Part shown: positions 17,706-25,599 of the stretch, one piece after another
Numbering within the stretch: the first letter of the stretch is position 1
How the letters are laid out: every line of letters begins with the position of its first letter
DNA from: Haloferax namakaokahaiae
GTDB lineage: Archaea; Halobacteriota; Halobacteria; Halobacteriales; Haloferacaceae
Assembly: GCF_042663225.1 (NCBI RefSeq)
Contig: NZ_JBHTAA010000005.1
Span: forward strand, 1,612,001-1,676,000
Length of the DNA stretch: 64,000 nt
Direction of reading: 5' to 3'
Program-made: the position numbers and the translations under genes
Notes under the pieces: model-generated
What the model saw: only the letters and a program-made list of their open reading frames with translations
Told to the model about the DNA's origin: nothing
Databases searched by the model: none

Positions 17706-18092
17706 TCAGTCGTCGAACCCGAACGTTCTGCGAATCAGTACCCGCTCGGCGTTGTATGAAAGCCGCGACAGGGATGATTTCGGCGTGAGCCACGCGCACG
17801 AATCGATTTCGTCGTCCGCGACGAACGGTCGTTCTTCGACGAGCGTCATGTGCCACACGAAGACGCCTTTCGGGTCGCCATCGACGAGATACTCGTAGCG
17901 TCCCGCAAACCGTCCGCACTCCACCGTACAGCGCGTCTCCTCTTCGACTTCTCGAACCGCCGCTTCGACCAACGTCTCGCCCGGTTCGAGTTTGCCTTTC
18001 GGAATCGACCAGTCGTCGTATCGGGGTCGGTGGACGAGACAGATTCGGCCGTCAGCGCGTCGAAGCAGGCCGCCCGCGGCGAACGTGACCAT
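17706..18092 (-). CDS. Nudix hydrolase
   Basis: Protein of 128 aa with an intact Nudix box: G-x5-E-x7-REVEEET in KGKLEPGETLVEAAVREVEEET (about residues 33-54). The N-terminus MVTFAAGGLLRRADGRICLVHRPRYDDWSIPKGK is like diadenosine-polyphosphate or mutator-type Nudix enzymes. Starts 5 bp after the uvrB stop on the same strand, so it is likely cotranscribed with uvrB; a role in cleaning damaged nucleotides would fit, but substrate cannot be read from the sequence. Confidence 0.9.
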   Translation of the reverse strand: MVTFAAGGLLRRADGRICLVHRPRYDDWSIPKGKLEPGETLVEAAVREVEEETRCTVECGRFAGRYEYLVDGDPKGVFVWHMTLVEERPFVADDEIDSCAWLTPKSSLSRLSYNAERVLIRRTFGFDD

Positions 18093-18097
18093 CGAAA

Positions 18098-20152
18098 TCA
18101 GAACTCGTCGGGTTCCTCGGGTTCGATGCCGTCGTCGAGTCGTTGGATGTCGAACTCGCGTTTGAGGTCGTGAATCCGGTCGCGGATGTCGGCGGCGAGT
18201 TCGAATTCGAGGTTGTCGGCGGCCTCTTGCATGCGGTCTTCGAGGAACGCGATTTGCTCGACCGCCTCGTCTTCGTCTTGGGGTTCGTCGCTCGCCACGC
18301 CGCGCGAGTGGGTCTTGCTCCCCGGCAGGTTCGTCTCGCCGACTTCTTTCTCGATGGTCTTTGGAACGTGGCCGTGTTCCTCGTTGAACTCCTGTTGGAT
18401 GCGGCGACGGCGCTGGGTCTCGCCAATCGCGGCGTCCATCGCGTCGGTCACTTCGTCGGCGTAGAGCACGACTTCGCCGTTGACGTTGCGGGCCGCACGA
18501 CCCATCGTCTGGACGAGCGTCGTCTCGGAGCGGAGGAAGCCCTGCTGGTCGGCGTCGAGGATGGCGACGAGCGAGACTTCGGGAATGTCGAGACCCTCAC
18601 GAAGCAGGTTGATACCGACGAGTACGTCGATGTCGCCGAGGCGGAGCGACCGGATGAGTTCGTGTCGTTCGAGCGTGTCTGTCTCGTCGTGCATGTAGGC
18701 CACGTCGATGCCGGACTCTTCGAGGTAGTCGGTCAGGTCCTCGGCCATGCGTTTGGTGAGGGTGGTCACGAGGACGCGCTCGTCGCGGTCGATACGGTCG
18801 GAGATGCGAGCCATCAGGTCGTCCACCTGTCCGGTCGCTTCCGCGACTTCCACCTTCGGGTCCACGAGGTGGGTCGGACGAACGATTTGCTCGACGATTT
18901 GTTGGGAGTGTTCGTACTCGTAATCGCTGGGGGTCGCGGAGACGAACAACGCCTGTCCGATGCGCTCTTCGAACTCTTCGAAGGTCAGCGGGCGGTTGTC
19001 GTAGGCGGTGGGCAGGCGAAAGCCGTTCTCCACGAGCGAGTCCTTTCGGGACTTGTCGCCGCCGTACTGGCCCTTGATTTGCGGGAGCGTGACGTGCGAT
19101 TCGTCAACGACGGTGAGGAAGTCGTCGGGGAAGTAATCGAGCAGCGTGTAGGGAGCGTCGCCGGGTTCGCGGTCCGAGAGGTGGACCGAGTAGTTCTCGA
19201 TACCCGAACAGTGGCCCGTCTCGCGCATCATCTCGATGTCGAAGGTGGTTCGCTCCTCGATTCGCTGGGCGGCGACGAGGTCGCCCTGTCGCTGGAAGTA
19301 GCGGACGCGGTCCTCCATGAGTTCCTCGATTTCGCCGATGGCGGTCTCGAGTTTCTCGTCGGGAATCGAGTAGTGGACCGCCGGGTGGACGAGGACGGCC
19401 GGTTCGGAGGATTTGACCTCGCCCTGTAGGGGGTCGAGTTTCAGCATGCGGTCGATTTCGTCGCCCCAGAACTCGATGCGGAGGGCAAAGCGGCCGTACA
19501 TCGGGAACACTTCGACGGTGTCGCCGCGGACGCGGAAGGTGCCCTGTTGGAAGTCCACGTCGTTGCGCTCGTAGTTGAGGTCCACCAGTTTTCGAAGGAG
19601 CTCGTCGCGGTCGAGTTGCTCGCCGACCTCCAGTCGGAGCGCCATGTCGGTGTACGTCTTCGGGTCACCCAAACCGTAGATTGCCGAGACGGAAGCGACC
19701 ACGATGACGTCGTCGCGGGTGAGGAGCGAACGGGTCGCAGAGTGGCGCAGGCGCTCGATTTCCTCGTTGATGGACATGTCCTTGTCGATGTAGGTGTCGG
19801 TCTGTTCGATGTACGCCTCGGGTTGGTAGTAGTCGTAGTAGGAGACGAAGTACTCGACGGCGTTGTCCGGAAAGAGGGATTTGAACTCCTCGTACAACTG
19901 GGCGGCGAGCGTCTTGTTGTGGGCGAGGACGAGCGTCGGTTTTTGAATCTCTTCGAGAAGCCACGACACCGTGTTCGTCTTGCCGGAACCGGTGACGCCG
20001 AGGAGGGTCTGGACGTCTGCGCCCTCGCGGTACCCCTGTGCCAGTTGCTCGATTGCCTCGGGTTGGTCACCCGCCGGGTCGAAGGGGGCATCGACGCGGA
20101 ATTCGCGCTCTACGTCGGGTCTATCGGCCGAGAGGGGACCGGACTCGCTCAT
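18098..20152 (-). CDS. uvrB: Excinuclease ABC subunit B
   Basis: UvrB of 684 aa, the damage-verification helicase of nucleotide excision repair. Walker A LGVTGSGKTNTVSW, the beta-hairpin region with YYQPEAYIEQTDTYIDKD, DESH box VVDESHVTLPQ, helicase motifs LTKRMAEDLTDYL and TMGRAARNVNG, and the C-terminal UVR coiled coil that binds UvrC (FLEDRMQEAADNLEFELAA) are all present. Start ATG 20152 (MSESGPLSADRPD) gives the normal family length; the longer frame to 20242 overlaps the divergent gene. uvrC is also in the window (57633-59372). Confidence 0.96.
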   Translation of the reverse strand: MSESGPLSADRPDVEREFRVDAPFDPAGDQPEAIEQLAQGYREGADVQTLLGVTGSGKTNTVSWLLEEIQKPTLVLAHNKTLAAQLYEEFKSLFPDNAVEYFVSYYDYYQPEAYIEQTDTYIDKDMSINEEIERLRHSATRSLLTRDDVIVVASVSAIYGLGDPKTYTDMALRLEVGEQLDRDELLRKLVDLNYERNDVDFQQGTFRVRGDTVEVFPMYGRFALRIEFWGDEIDRMLKLDPLQGEVKSSEPAVLVHPAVHYSIPDEKLETAIGEIEELMEDRVRYFQRQGDLVAAQRIEERTTFDIEMMRETGHCSGIENYSVHLSDREPGDAPYTLLDYFPDDFLTVVDESHVTLPQIKGQYGGDKSRKDSLVENGFRLPTAYDNRPLTFEEFEERIGQALFVSATPSDYEYEHSQQIVEQIVRPTHLVDPKVEVAEATGQVDDLMARISDRIDRDERVLVTTLTKRMAEDLTDYLEESGIDVAYMHDETDTLERHELIRSLRLGDIDVLVGINLLREGLDIPEVSLVAILDADQQGFLRSETTLVQTMGRAARNVNGEVVLYADEVTDAMDAAIGETQRRRRIQQEFNEEHGHVPKTIEKEVGETNLPGSKTHSRGVASDEPQDEDEAVEQIAFLEDRMQEAADNLEFELAADIRDRIHDLKREFDIQRLDDGIEPEEPDEF

Positions 20153-20240
20153 TGACAGGTGTTGGGTGTCGGCGTACTTGAGCGAGGCGGTGTCTGTCGC
20201 TGTGGTAACTATTTTCCGCCGAGTCAGCGTAGGTTCACGC

Positions 20241-20510
20241 ATGACACGACAAGAGCTTCAGACGGCCTCGAAACTCCTCAAAGACGCGGCCGAACAGACG
20301 ACGGGCGACGTGCAGGAACGCCTCTACGAACAGTCGGACCAGATTGCGAAACTCGCTACGCGCGAGGAGGGCCCCGACCACGGGCGACTCGACCGACACA
20401 TGAACGTGCTCCACGACCTCGCGGGTAAAACAGAGGGCGACGTGAGCGAGACCGTAACCGAAGCGCGCTCGCAACTCTTCGAGTACCGAAAGAGTGTGCC
20501 AGGCGTCTGA
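20241..20510 (+). CDS. Small haloarchaeal helical protein (DUF7553-like)
   Basis: Protein of 89 aa, mostly charged helix: MTRQELQTASKLLKDAAEQT, then LYEQSDQIAKLATREEGPDHGRLDRHMNVLHDLA, ending FEYRKSVPGV. I recognise it as a conserved haloarchaeal family of unknown role; the family label is from memory. Divergent from uvrB with 88 bp between starts, so it may share damage-related regulation. No catalytic motif seen. Confidence 0.8.
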   Translation: MTRQELQTASKLLKDAAEQTTGDVQERLYEQSDQIAKLATREEGPDHGRLDRHMNVLHDLAGKTEGDVSETVTEARSQLFEYRKSVPGV

Positions 20511-20524
20511 CACACGTCTGACAA

Positions 20525-20547
20525 ACCCCTTCGTTTCCACTGGAGAG
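20525..20547 (-). promoter_or_regulatory. ORB-like (origin recognition box) sequence away from the origin
   Basis: Plus-strand ACCCCTTCGTTTCCACTGG followed by AGAG. Its reverse complement reads CTCCAGTGGAAACGAAGGGG, matching the ORB form found at the origin (compare 49163-49184). It is in the gap between the genes ending at 20510 and 20647, about 28 kb from oriC. Whether Orc1 binds it is untested. Confidence 0.55.
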
Positions 20548-20646
20548 TGTGTAGTTAACACGCATACAGCGTGGTGGTGGTCTGAACTACACCAAACGTT
20601 CAGTATTTACTAGATGTTCGGGGAACTCCGAGCGGTGGTCGGTGAG

Positions 20647-21117
20647 CTACGGTGCCTGCGTGCCGTTTTGTTCACGCCGGATTTCGCTGCCGACGTAGCC
20701 GACCAGAAACCCAAACCCACCGAGTAGGAGCGAGAGACCCGCTGCGCTGGCGAATGGGAGAAAGACCCAGCCGAGCGAATCCATCGCCGCGACTGGGACG
20801 AAGAGGTTGCAAGTGAACGCGAGACTCGGACCGAAAGCGAGCAACCAACATCCCCTAAACGTCCCTCCTTTCGCGGCGTAGTAGGCGACAGAACCGACGA
20901 TTACGACGGCTGAGACGTTGACGATGAGCGATTGCACAGCGGTCGGTGGTTCGAGACTCCAGAGGCGAAGCCCGGTCAGCACGCCAAACGGAACGACGAA
21001 CAGGAGTGTTGAGAGACCGAGTATCCACCATCGGGCGTCGTCTTTCACGGACAGAAAACCTCTATGCGAGAGTAAGTGTTTTCGGGCGAGAGTTTGATTT
21101 GCGACGCTGTTGTTCAC
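20647..21117 (-). CDS. Four-helix membrane protein of unknown function
   Basis: Protein of 156 aa with a basic N-terminus (LARKHLLSHRGFLSVKDDARWW) and four hydrophobic segments (about 31-52, 63-82, 90-112, 116-143), ending in a short charged tail. No family recognised. The downstream end is next to the ORB-like sequence; the upstream end overlaps the neighbouring membrane gene by 4 bp, so the two are translated together and their products may interact. Confidence 0.72.
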   Translation of the reverse strand: MNNSVANQTLARKHLLSHRGFLSVKDDARWWILGLSTLLFVVPFGVLTGLRLWSLEPPTAVQSLIVNVSAVVIVGSVAYYAAKGGTFRGCWLLAFGPSLAFTCNLFVPVAAMDSLGWVFLPFASAAGLSLLLGGFGFLVGYVGSEIRREQNGTQAP

Positions 21118-21365
21118 TCAGCAGTGGCGTCCGCGACCACACGGTGAAGCACGCCGACTAATCCACCGAAAAACAGTATCGACCCGAGGACCAAAAACGG
21201 GAGTTCGACGAGGGTCAAGAGTGGTCGGTGCAGAAGAGGGAGTCCATCAAGAACTGACTGTAAGGGACCCAAGAAGACCCACCCGGCGACGACAGCACCG
21301 TAGAGTTTGAGCAGTTCGGGGTTCAGTGCGTACCGAAACGAGTTGCGTGCGGGGCCATCGAACAT
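21114..21365 (-). CDS. Two/three-helix membrane protein of unknown function
   Basis: Protein of 83 aa from ATG 21365 (MFDGPARNSFRYALNPELLKLYG), then hydrophobic segments at about 23-42 and 50-75. Its 3' end overlaps the next gene (20647-21117) by 4 bp. No recognised family. A longer frame to 21428 adds a tyrosine-rich stretch that looks untranslated. The two overlapping membrane proteins form a small operon. Confidence 0.68.
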   Translation of the reverse strand: MFDGPARNSFRYALNPELLKLYGAVVAGWVFLGPLQSVLDGLPLLHRPLLTLVELPFLVLGSILFFGGLVGVLHRVVADATAE

Positions 21366-21470
21366 GGTCGAGTGTTGAATTCGTATCGGATAGTCGTTGT
21401 GTCGGTAGCTGTACGCGGAGAAAACCAAGTGTACTGTACCGCGGCGAGGCCGGAGGCCGAGTCGCGGCCC

Positions 21471-21530
21471 TTTTTCCTCCAGGTTTTTGCTCCGAGAGGG
21501 TCGCCAGCGGCGACCTCGAGGAGGAAAAAA
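21471..21530. terminator. Long imperfect inverted repeat flanked by T-runs
   Basis: TTTTTCCTCC (21471-21480) and GGAGGAAAAA (21520-21529) are inverted copies that bracket an inner perfect hairpin, GGTCGCC-AGC-GGCGACC (21499-21515). With T-runs on both strands it can act in both directions; it directly follows the stop of the gene at 21539-22138 on the minus strand. Confidence 0.6.
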
Positions 21531-21538
21531 GTGGGGGT

Positions 21539-22138
21539 CTAACAGACGTTCTTCGGCTTGATACCCATCCCTTCCAGCGTCTCCACGTACTCGTCGTAAG
21601 CCGACTGAACGACCGCGTCGGCGGCGGTTCGGGCGAGGTCCTCGTCGTCAACGAGTTCGTCCACGGCCTCGGCGAGTTCGTCGAGTTGGTCTTGCAAGTC
21701 AGATTTGACTGTCCGGAAGGAGTTCGCCGATTTCGGGTCGGCGTCGCCGACGAAGAAGCCGACCATCTGTTCGGTCGCTTTGAGCGAGACGAGTGCCCGA
21801 GCGAGTGCGCCGCCGAGTCGCTCGTCGGTGGTCTCGAACTCGGCGAGCACGTCGTAGAGTTGGGGAGCGTCGGTTTCGTCGTCGGCAGCGACGGTTTCGA
21901 GGTGGTCGCGGGCGGTCTCAGCGACGTTGGAGAAGTGGGTCGCGGCGTCGCCGTTGGCCTCGGCGGCGGTCCACTGGTCGAACAGGTCGGCGGCGGCGGA
22001 CGCGTCGGCCGCGGCGGCAGCGCGAACCGCATCGGCGTTCATGTCGCCCTCGGTGAGCGCGTAGAGCGCCTTCGAAGAGCCGAGTCGTGAGAGGGGTGTC
22101 TCGTGGTCGTCGCGGAGGGAATCGAGGAACTGGGTCAT
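21539..22138 (-). CDS. Haloarchaeal all-helical protein of unknown function
   Basis: Protein of 199 aa beginning MTQFLDSLRDDHETPLSRLGSSKALYALTEGDM, predicted almost wholly helical and very acidic. Haloarchaeal relatives have carried the names rubrerythrin-like or transcription antitermination protein, but no metal-binding ExxH pairs of a ferritin-like site are convincing here, so I do not adopt either name. C-terminus ends KPKNVC. Stands alone between two clear control regions: the terminator at 21471-21530 and the promoter at 22231-22260. Confidence 0.72.
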   Translation of the reverse strand: MTQFLDSLRDDHETPLSRLGSSKALYALTEGDMNADAVRAAAAADASAAADLFDQWTAAEANGDAATHFSNVAETARDHLETVAADDETDAPQLYDVLAEFETTDERLGGALARALVSLKATEQMVGFFVGDADPKSANSFRTVKSDLQDQLDELAEAVDELVDDEDLARTAADAVVQSAYDEYVETLEGMGIKPKNVC

Positions 22139-22230
22139 ACCACTTTGTACGCCGGTCTGCGGTTTGTACCCATCGGCGGCGGCGAGTTCTGGCGGGCGTC
22201 TACGACGACAGAGACCTGTCTGAGGCCACG

Positions 22231-22260
22231 AATATAAACAATTATATCATATAATAATGA
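22231..22260 (+). promoter_or_regulatory. AT-rich promoter of the fatty-acid transporter gene
   Basis: Thirty bases almost free of G/C, with TTATATCA at about 22242-22249, 26-33 nt before the ATG at 22275. This spacing points to a leaderless or near-leaderless transcript. Confidence 0.5.
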
Positions 22261-22274
22261 TGTGAGTCTATAAC

Positions 22275-23702
22275 ATGGCAAATATCATCAGGGCAGCCGC
22301 AGAGAGCAGTTCGAAACTGGTCGAGCGCTATCTTCCCGACGCCTTCCTGTTCGCCATCCTCCTGACCGGAGTGGCGTACGCGTTGGCGTTGTTCTTCGTT
22401 CCGGCGGCCGCCGGGACGGGCATGGTCGGCCACGCAGGAAACCTGCTCGTCGATGGGTGGTACGGTGGCTTCTGGAACTTGCTATCGTTCGGGATGCAGA
22501 TGACACTCATCTTGATGACGGGCTACGCACTCGCACAGACCGAGCCAGTCGATTGGGTGTTGACGAAACTCGCGGGGGTTCCGAACAGCGAGAAGAGCGC
22601 CGCGGCGATGGTTCCGGTCGTCGCCGCCGTCGCGTCGTTCATCCACTGGGGACTCGGTCTCGTGGTCGGCGCGCTCTTCGCTCGCAAGATTGCGGACGAG
22701 ATTCGCGGCATCGATTTCCCAATCGTCGTCGCCGGGGCGTACTCCGGGTTCGTCGTCTGGCACGGCGGTCTCGCCGGGTCGATTCCGCTTCTCTTGAACA
22801 CCGAGGGGAACTTCCTCATCGAGGCGGGTATCCTCAGTTCGACGTTCGGGACCGGTGGCACCATCTTCACCGTCGCCAACCTCGTCCTCTTCGTCGTCAT
22901 CGCGTTCCTCTTCCTGCCGGCGCTCTTCGCGCTGATGTACCCGAAGAGCGACGCGAAGAAGACGCCAATCGACCCGACCGAGTTCGAGACGGCGACCGAC
23001 GGCGGTTCGACCGCATCGGCGACGCTCGGTGCTGATGCGACGCTCGCAACGCGTATCGAGCACTCGACGGGTGTCGCAGTCGGTATCGGTCTCGCCGGAC
23101 TCCTCGCCGTCGGACTCTACTTCGCCAACGGTGTCACGAACGGTGTCATGCCGTGGAACAACCTCAACTTGAACATCGTCAACTTCGGCTTCCTCTTCCT
23201 CGGTCTCACGCTCCACGGCACGCCGCGGGCGTACGTGGATTCCATCATGGAGGCCGTCGAGAACGTCTGGGGTATCATCCTGCAGTTCCCGTTCTACGCG
23301 GGCATCATGGGCATCATGGCCTACTCGCCGGAGGGCTCGGTGAGCCTCGCAACGCAGATTGCACAGGGCATGGTCGCCATCGCACCCGAGGGCGCGCTCC
23401 CCGCAATCGCCTTTTTCACCGCGGGCATCGTCAACGTGTTCGTCCCCTCCGGTGGCGGCGAATGGGCGGTCATCGGCGAGACGCTCGTCACGGCCGCCAA
23501 CGCCTCCGGTGAGTCCATCCCGCGAGTCGCCATGGCCGCGGCGTGGGGCGACGCGTGGACCAACATGATTCAGCCGTTCTGGGCGATTCCACTGCTTGCG
23601 ATTAGTGGTCTCTCCGTCCGCGACATCATGGGCTACTGCGTGATGGTTCTGCTCGGCGTCGGGGTCATCGTCGCCGTCGGGATTACCGTCCTCCCGATGT
23701 GA
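22275..23702 (+). CDS. AtoE-family short-chain fatty-acid transporter
   Basis: Membrane protein of 475 aa with about twelve hydrophobic segments. The N-terminus with VERYLPDAFLFAILLTGVAYALA and the conserved stretches WYGGFWNLLSFGMQMTLILMTGYALA, HWGLGLVVGALFARKIA, VWHGGLAGSIPLLL and FVPSGGGEWAVIGE are typical of the TIGR00366/AtoE family that takes up short-chain fatty acids. A hydrophilic loop lies at about 230-260. Single gene, closed by a clear hairpin terminator. Substrate range is inferred from the family. Confidence 0.88.
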   Translation: MANIIRAAAESSSKLVERYLPDAFLFAILLTGVAYALALFFVPAAAGTGMVGHAGNLLVDGWYGGFWNLLSFGMQMTLILMTGYALAQTEPVDWVLTKLAGVPNSEKSAAAMVPVVAAVASFIHWGLGLVVGALFARKIADEIRGIDFPIVVAGAYSGFVVWHGGLAGSIPLLLNTEGNFLIEAGILSSTFGTGGTIFTVANLVLFVVIAFLFLPALFALMYPKSDAKKTPIDPTEFETATDGGSTASATLGADATLATRIEHSTGVAVGIGLAGLLAVGLYFANGVTNGVMPWNNLNLNIVNFGFLFLGLTLHGTPRAYVDSIMEAVENVWGIILQFPFYAGIMGIMAYSPEGSVSLATQIAQGMVAIAPEGALPAIAFFTAGIVNVFVPSGGGEWAVIGETLVTAANASGESIPRVAMAAAWGDAWTNMIQPFWAIPLLAISGLSVRDIMGYCVMVLLGVGVIVAVGITVLPM

Positions 23703-23708
23703 AGTGAG

Positions 23709-23746
23709 TCGGAGGGTGAGCCTCCGAAAGAATTGCTTTGATTTTT
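23709..23746 (+). terminator. Hairpin terminator after the fatty-acid transporter gene
   Basis: Perfect 7-bp stem TCGGAGG-GTGAG-CCTCCGA (23709-23727), 6 bp after the stop codon, followed by the T-rich GCTTTGATTTTTCTGA. From here to 24014 the sequence is AT-rich with no gene that I can support. Confidence 0.65.
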
Positions 23747-24014
23747 CTGACTCGGGTGTCAAAACCCGTAATTGAGAGTTGGAATTGTGTGCTGCTTAGA
23801 GGCCTACGTATCGCAGTCTATACTTCAGAGTATCGAATTTTTGAGTGGGTGATGGTGAAATTGAAATAAATTCACACTCAAACCCTTGAGAATCCCCAAA
23901 CGCTCGATGAGGGGGTCATTTCGCACATCTATTTGCGTGGCTTCCAGAACAATTTTCAATTTCTATGTTCGTATATCTGAGTCCAGGTTCAAACAATAAT
24001 GCGCGGATAGTTTC

Positions 24015-24800
24015 TCAATCGTCATTTAGTAAGTACTCAAATGCTTTGAGCGTGTTCTGGCCTTCGTCAGTTATTACAATTTCTTTAGAGCGTCCGACTT
24101 CAGTAATCTTGACGCACTCTCGTTTCTGCAGAGGGTCGAGGATGTGGGTGTCCAATAACCGGTACTCGCCCATGTACGGATCACTGTCTACTTGAATGCC
24201 TTTGTCTTCGACATTCTGTTTGAATCGGCCTACAACCTGCCTTGCTTGACGGATTAATTGTTTCTTCGTGATTGGCTGTTCCTCAGAGATGAACTGTAGA
24301 ATTACGATTTCTTCTTTCGATGGGCCTTGGATCGGATAGGCAGGAAGTTCAGTAATGGCAGCCATTCCGAAACTTACCGGGGTTCCTTCTTCAACTTCCT
24401 CGTCGGGTGCATAGCCTTCAGCTCGAACATAGTACGGTGTCACGTTTGCCGATTCTCGGGTTACCATACAGGCGATCATCCCGCCAATAGCCGAAATTTT
24501 GCTTCCCGTGGAGAGGTTGACGTACACCTCGTCTTTCGCGTGCGTCGTTATGATTTGTGCAATCTCACCTAGCACTGTGTACAGATCGAAGATGTCGCAC
24601 TGAACTGAGTGCACGGTAATCCCAGCATCCTGCAAGTCTTCTTTCAGCGTCTCATGGTACTCCGGTTTCTCACTGTTTGGTTCCTCGTGTTCCAGCAGAT
24701 ACACGCGATCAGCTTTGTAATCTATAGCTGGCTTCAGAACCCGGTCAAACTCGTATCCGAGGGGCGAAACGTGAACCCGGTCGGGAACATGAATTCCCAT
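24015..24800 (-). CDS. CARF-like ligand-binding domain plus winged-helix regulator (HFX_2341/DUF6293-type)
   Basis: Protein of 261 aa from ATG 24800 (MGIHVPDRVHVSPLGYEFDR). The N-terminal half is a Rossmann-like domain: VHVSPLGYEFDRVLKPAI, then ADRVYLLEHEE, and the loop VYVNLSTGSKISAIGGMIA, which corresponds to the ligand-loop signature of CARF domains. The C-terminal half (about 165-261) is a winged helix, with IVILQFISEEQPITKKQLIRQ and a wing region ending EIVITDEGQNTLKAFEYLL. I recognise the overall type as the haloarchaeal HFX_2341 regulator family, from memory. ATG 24818 is an alternative; longer frames run antisense through the divergent gene and are rejected. AT-rich codons. Confidence 0.8.
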   Translation of the reverse strand: MGIHVPDRVHVSPLGYEFDRVLKPAIDYKADRVYLLEHEEPNSEKPEYHETLKEDLQDAGITVHSVQCDIFDLYTVLGEIAQIITTHAKDEVYVNLSTGSKISAIGGMIACMVTRESANVTPYYVRAEGYAPDEEVEEGTPVSFGMAAITELPAYPIQGPSKEEIVILQFISEEQPITKKQLIRQARQVVGRFKQNVEDKGIQVDSDPYMGEYRLLDTHILDPLQKRECVKITEVGRSKEIVITDEGQNTLKAFEYLLNDD

Positions 24801-24837
24801 TGCTCCAAAACAGGTCATTCCAACAAAAATCACTTTT

Positions 24838-24870
24838 GTAACGATTGCAACGTTACTAACATTTCTAACG
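24838..24870. promoter_or_regulatory. Three alternating half-sites between the divergent regulator and GIY-YIG genes
   Basis: GTAACG (24838-24843) and CGTTAC (24851-24856) form an inverted pair around ATTGCAA. CGTTA (24851-24855) and TAACG (24866-24870) form a second, overlapping pair. The cluster lies between the minus-strand TATA-like box and the regulator start, over the expected start of that transcript, which fits autorepression by the winged-helix protein. Confidence 0.6.
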
Positions 24871-24872
24871 TG

Positions 24873-24884
24873 ATAATTTTTAAG
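24873..24884. promoter_or_regulatory. Bidirectional TATA-like element
   Basis: The run ATAATTTTTAAG reads as a TATA-like box on both strands. On the plus strand it ends 26-27 nt before the ATG at 24910, which fits a leaderless GIY-YIG transcript. On the minus strand it lies about 60 nt before the regulator start. Confidence 0.5.
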
Positions 24885-24909
24885 CAATCTGCTATCCTTC
24901 CTCACGATA

Positions 24910-25221
24910 ATGCCAATTCCAAAAAAATGGAGTAGAATGAATCGCTCCCAAATCAAGCAGACTGCCCCCACCAGCAGTGGCGTGTACGAACTGACGAGCT
25001 TTGGCAAACAGCGAGCGTTATACATCGGACAAACCGACAATCTCCAGCGACGACTACTAGAACACCTTGACGATAAGAAGCCGAACCGGTTCCGGTTCAA
25101 AGAGGCAGGGTTTCTCCAGAGTCCGAAATCAATGGAGAAGAACGAGTTCGACAACTACGAAAACAAACACGGTAATACGCCGCCCTGGAACACTCAGGAT
25201 CCACGTACTGGCTGGTTCTAA
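24910..25221 (+). CDS. Small GIY-YIG-type nuclease-fold protein
   Basis: Protein of 103 aa. Core motif GVYEL (about 24-28) and YIGQTDNLQRRLLEHL (about 38-53) give the GIY and YIG strands and the helix with the conserved Arg; ENKHGNTPPWN (about 84-94) supplies the C-terminal Glu and the family Pro/Asn end. So the known catalytic positions (Tyr, Arg, Glu) appear to be filled. No extra DNA-binding domain, unlike UvrC or homing enzymes. Divergent from the CARF-like regulator and followed within 1 bp by a membrane-protein gene. Codon use is AT-rich. Target is unknown. Confidence 0.8.
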   Translation: MPIPKKWSRMNRSQIKQTAPTSSGVYELTSFGKQRALYIGQTDNLQRRLLEHLDDKKPNRFRFKEAGFLQSPKSMEKNEFDNYENKHGNTPPWNTQDPRTGWF

Positions 25222-25222
25222 C

Positions 25223-25486
25223 ATGGGTTACATCACAGGCGCATTCAAGTACATCGTGAAAAGTGCATTCAAGAACACCTACCCAATGCTCGTTTTTGGC
25301 GGAGCCACACTTGCTCTAATTTACCTATTCAACGAGATTGCACACGGGCGGCCATTCGCTGGTTTCAGCGCTTATGCTACTACGAAATACCTTCCCCCAC
25401 TCACAGTGAAAGGGTTCCTCACAGTCCTTACAGTTGGCTGCGTCTGGGCAGGAGCCAAATGGTACTGGAATGTCCCACGTCGGTGA
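25223..25486 (+). CDS. Small two-helix membrane protein paired with the GIY-YIG gene
   Basis: Protein of 87 aa: amphipathic start MGYITGAFKYIVKSAFKNT, first helix about 21-40 (PMLVFGGATLALIYLFNEI), loop with HGRPFAGFSAYATTKYLPPL, second helix about 60-80, basic end WYWNVPRR. The ATG follows the GIY-YIG stop by 1 bp, so the two are in one operon. No family recognised. AT-rich composition matches its neighbours, not the host average. Confidence 0.72.
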   Translation: MGYITGAFKYIVKSAFKNTYPMLVFGGATLALIYLFNEIAHGRPFAGFSAYATTKYLPPLTVKGFLTVLTVGCVWAGAKWYWNVPRR

Positions 25487-25599
25487 GACTAAATAAATTT
25501 CCAACTACAGATTTTGTATTCGATACGTTTAGTGATTCCTCTCAGCTACTGAGCCACCATCAGCACCACGAAAATAAAAGAATCGAACCGCGAGAACCC

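Noticed and set aside
24801..25154. N-terminal extension of the CARF-like regulator
   Set aside because: It would run antisense through the GIY-YIG gene and lacks the family start; promoter elements lie inside it.
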